Assembly: GCA_009776995.1 (NCBI GenBank)
Contig: WRMR01000299.1
Span: forward strand, 1 to 6,290
Reading direction: 5' to 3'
DNA from: Planctomycetaceae bacterium
GTDB lineage: Bacteria > Planctomycetota > Planctomycetia > Pirellulales > Thermoguttaceae
DNA: 6,290 nt
The notes beneath the pieces were generated by a model, which did not search any database, was not told the DNA's origin, and saw only the letters and a list, made by a program, of their open reading frames with translations. Positions 4,611 through 6,290 of the stretch are shown piece after piece (the first letter of the stretch is position 1; every line of letters starts with the position of its first letter). The translations under genes and the position numbers were made by a program.

Positions 4611-5759
4611 TCACAGATAACGAATTGCTGACTCTGTCAACCACTGTACGAGGAGTTCTTGCCCGTAGTGGTCGGGTAAAGTTTCCGAAATCGGGTTGAT
4701 CGTGAAACCCAGCACAATAAAGGCCAGGGTCGCAACACCGAGCATGGTGCGGAACACGCCGATTGGCGGCTCGTCGTTTTGCGTCGGTGGATGACGCGGA
4801 TTCATCAGGAAGATCAAAAATAACATAAAGAGCCAGATGAACGCCTGCGAAAAAATCACACAAGCGACGATCAGCGTGTAAAGCAACACCGAAAGAGCCG
4901 GGGCGCGTTTGCCCAGAATGGCGTAAAAGACGTGTCCGCCGTCCAACTGCCCGAGTGGGAACAGGTTGAGTGTCGTGAGGAACAACCCGAACCAGCCTGC
5001 CATGCCGATGGGGTTGAGGTAGAGCGTCATTTCGTCCGGGATCGGGCCGAAGACCAAGTGGCTGAGCCATTGCAACAGAAGCGGGTCGCCAAATTGCAGT
5101 GAATGGCCGACAATCGGGCCGACCTCGGCTTGCTGGATGCCGATGACGCAAAAGATCAGCGTCGGAAGCAATCCGGCCAGCGGTCCGGAAATCCCGATGT
5201 CGAACAGTACGCGGCGATCGGGGATGCGACCGTCCATTTTGATGATCGCCCCCATCGTGCCGAAGATTGCACCGGGAATCGGTAACGGAATAAAATACGG
5301 CAAACTCGACCGGATGCGATAGCGGCGTGTTTGAATGTAATGCCCCAACTCATGGCAGGTCAGAATCGACATGACGCAACAGGCAAAAACGAATCCACCC
5401 GCCCAAGTTACCGAAAGCCACGTGGCAACGTAAAGCAACAGCGGCATGCGCCAGTTTAACCCCATTGTGCCGGATGAAGTCCCCTGTTTTTTGGGCGGCG
5501 CAGGAGGCAAGATGACGGCCAATGGTCGTTCGGGCGGTTCGGCGGTCAAATCAATTTGTCTGCCCGTCCCCGGTATTTCCGTAGCAAAATAATGCGCGAG
5601 CGCATGAAGCGAAGTCACCCGGATTTTGGAAGCGGGAATGACCACGGCGTGTTCATCCGGGGGTAAAGTGTTCTGTTCCAGTGAAGCAAAAAACGTATCC
5701 GCCGCGTTTTCATCGGAGAACGGGGGAACCTTTGCGTTGGAGTTCAGTTGGTCGTCCAA
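4611..5759 (-). CDS. M50-family site-2 protease (intramembrane zinc metalloprotease)
   Basis: The 382-residue polytopic membrane protein has the site-2 protease signature. HELGH at 136-140 gives the two zinc histidines and the catalytic glutamate E137. FDIGISGPLAG (186-196) is the conserved GPLAG region. FPLGQLDGGH (267-276) supplies the third zinc ligand D273 in the LDG motif. Hydrophobic segments lie near 105-133, 184-208, 249-268, 287-318 and 336-354. Family members cut membrane-bound substrates such as anti-sigma factors inside the bilayer; the substrate here is unknown, and no PDZ domain is visible. The first 100 or so residues are soluble, with a proline-rich stretch (LPPAPPKK), as in EGY1-like plant and bacterial members. 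The start is TTG 5757-5759: the frame is closed two codons further upstream by TGA, and the next ATG would cut the N-terminal domain. It stands alone, 98 bases after the chemotaxis gene and behind its terminator, so it should have its own promoter. Confidence 0.9.
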   Translation of the reverse strand: MDDQLNSNAKVPPFSDENAADTFFASLEQNTLPPDEHAVVIPASKIRVTSLHALAHYFATEIPGTGRQIDLTAEPPERPLAVILPPAPPKKQGTSSGTMGLNWRMPLLLYVATWLSVTWAGGFVFACCVMSILTCHELGHYIQTRRYRIRSSLPYFIPLPIPGAIFGTMGAIIKMDGRIPDRRVLFDIGISGPLAGLLPTLIFCVIGIQQAEVGPIVGHSLQFGDPLLLQWLSHLVFGPIPDEMTLYLNPIGMAGWFGLFLTTLNLFPLGQLDGGHVFYAILGKRAPALSVLLYTLIVACVIFSQAFIWLFMLFLIFLMNPRHPPTQNDEPPIGVFRTMLGVATLAFIVLGFTINPISETLPDHYGQELLVQWLTESAIRYL

Positions 5760-5797
5760 AAAAGATCAGTCTTCAGTGAAAAGTCAGGGCAATCGTG

Positions 5798-5829
5798 AAA
5801 AAAATGAAGGGCGGCCGCTCAGGACCGCC
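5798..5829 (-). terminator. Rho-independent terminator of the chemotaxis receptor gene
   Basis: On the minus strand GGCGGTC pairs with GGCCGCC (7 bp including one G-U) around a CTGAGC loop, at 5810-5829. After CTTCA there are seven T's (5798-5804). It lies 28 bases after the receptor stop and before the protease start, which fits termination between the two genes. Confidence 0.8.
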
Positions 5830-5857
5830 AGATGATCGAATATACAAAAGGATTCTA

Positions 5858-6290
5858 TCATTCGTCCGCCGGGTCGTCAAGATCACGCAGTTTGAACCGG
5901 GCGACTTGCTGTTGCAGACTCGACGCCACGCCGGACATTTCATTTGCAGCACTGGCCGACTGTTCGGCTGTGGCCGAGTTCTGTTGCGTCACCGAGTCAA
6001 TCTGCTGTAAGCCGATCGTGACCTGGTTGACCCCTTGGGCCTGTTCATTGCTTGCATCCGCAATTCCAGTAATCAGATCGGACATCTCTTTGATCTGGGT
6101 GACAATCTCATTCAGGACTTCCGACGTATGGGCGGCCACTTCGCCTCCCGTTTTAATCTCTCGTCCGCTTGTCGCGATCAGGTCGGCGGTTTCTTTCGCC
6201 GCCTTCGCACTCCGGGCGGCAAGATTCCGCACTTCCTCGGCAACCACCGCGAAGCCTTTCCCATGCTGCCCGGCACGTGCGGCTTCGACG
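5858..6290 (-). CDS. Methyl-accepting chemotaxis protein, C-terminal signalling domain (partial at window edge)
   Basis: The last 143 residues of a chemoreceptor are present; the N-terminus lies beyond the window. The hairpin tip that contacts CheA and CheW is intact: EAARAGQHGKGFAVVAEEV, followed by RNLAARSAKAAKETADLI. The usual tip glutamate (AGE) is Q here, a variant I recall as common in other bacteria. The returning helix is Ala-, Gln- and Glu-rich with heptad spacing (IADASNEQAQGVNQVTIGL, IDSVTQQNSATAEQSASAAN) and holds likely methylation sites. The end is a short acidic tail (LDDPADE) without the NWETF receptor tether, so CheR/CheB docking at the C-terminus is not expected. The gene ends at TGA 5858-5860 and is followed by a strong terminator. 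The sensory domain and ligand cannot be seen. Confidence 0.95.
   Translation of the reverse strand, partial: VEAARAGQHGKGFAVVAEEVRNLAARSAKAAKETADLIATSGREIKTGGEVAAHTSEVLNEIVTQIKEMSDLITGIADASNEQAQGVNQVTIGLQQIDSVTQQNSATAEQSASAANEMSGVASSLQQQVARFKLRDLDDPADE

Noticed and set aside
4543..5151. A 202-residue minus-strand frame overlapping the site-2 protease
   Set aside because: It is a shifted-frame shadow of the protease, with composition dominated by R, P and H and no family pattern.

Overview
The window looks like a piece of a planctomycete (Planctomycetota) chromosome. This rests on three things seen in the sequence: a transposase of the ISAzo13 ('Rhodopirellula-type') family, a signal-peptide protein that is proline-rich and ends in acidic NPFG/DPFGD motifs, and a large membrane site-2 protease. 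The lineage is an inference from family resemblance recalled from memory; no database was searched.

Layout. Positions 1-2944 are an accessory, decaying stretch. A coiled-coil reading frame (113-607) is cut by a 1296-bp insertion sequence (595-1890) that has 22-bp terminal inverted repeats with one mismatch. The IS transposase is itself damaged: a 13-bp tandem duplication shifts its C-terminus out of frame. Right of the IS lie fragments in two frames (about 1890-2085 and 2036-2854, continuing past a TAG to 2944). They resemble the central region of very large coiled-coil FtsK/SpoIIIE-like proteins, and the P-loop ATPase part is missing. The simplest reading is one large gene broken by the IS, a frame change beside an 86-bp-spaced repeat, a nonsense codon and loss of the ATPase half. 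Positions 2945-3306 hold debris, including a minus-strand fragment with two CxxCH haem-binding motifs. It abuts a plus-strand fragment or small gene carrying a UVR motif like the C-terminus of UvrB (3307-3576).

From 3582 to the end the window looks like ordinary chromosome, all on the minus strand: a secreted proline-rich/acidic protein of unknown function, a 327-bp AT-rich leader with overlapping hairpins, an M50 site-2 protease with HELGH and LDGGH motifs, a clear rho-independent terminator, and the C-terminal signalling domain of a methyl-accepting chemotaxis protein that runs off the window edge.

I do not see a complete new system here. The points most worth a second look are the layered decay of the FtsK-like locus, the IS with defined ends and a frameshifted transposase, the cytochrome/UVR junction, and the mutually exclusive hairpins upstream of the secreted protein.
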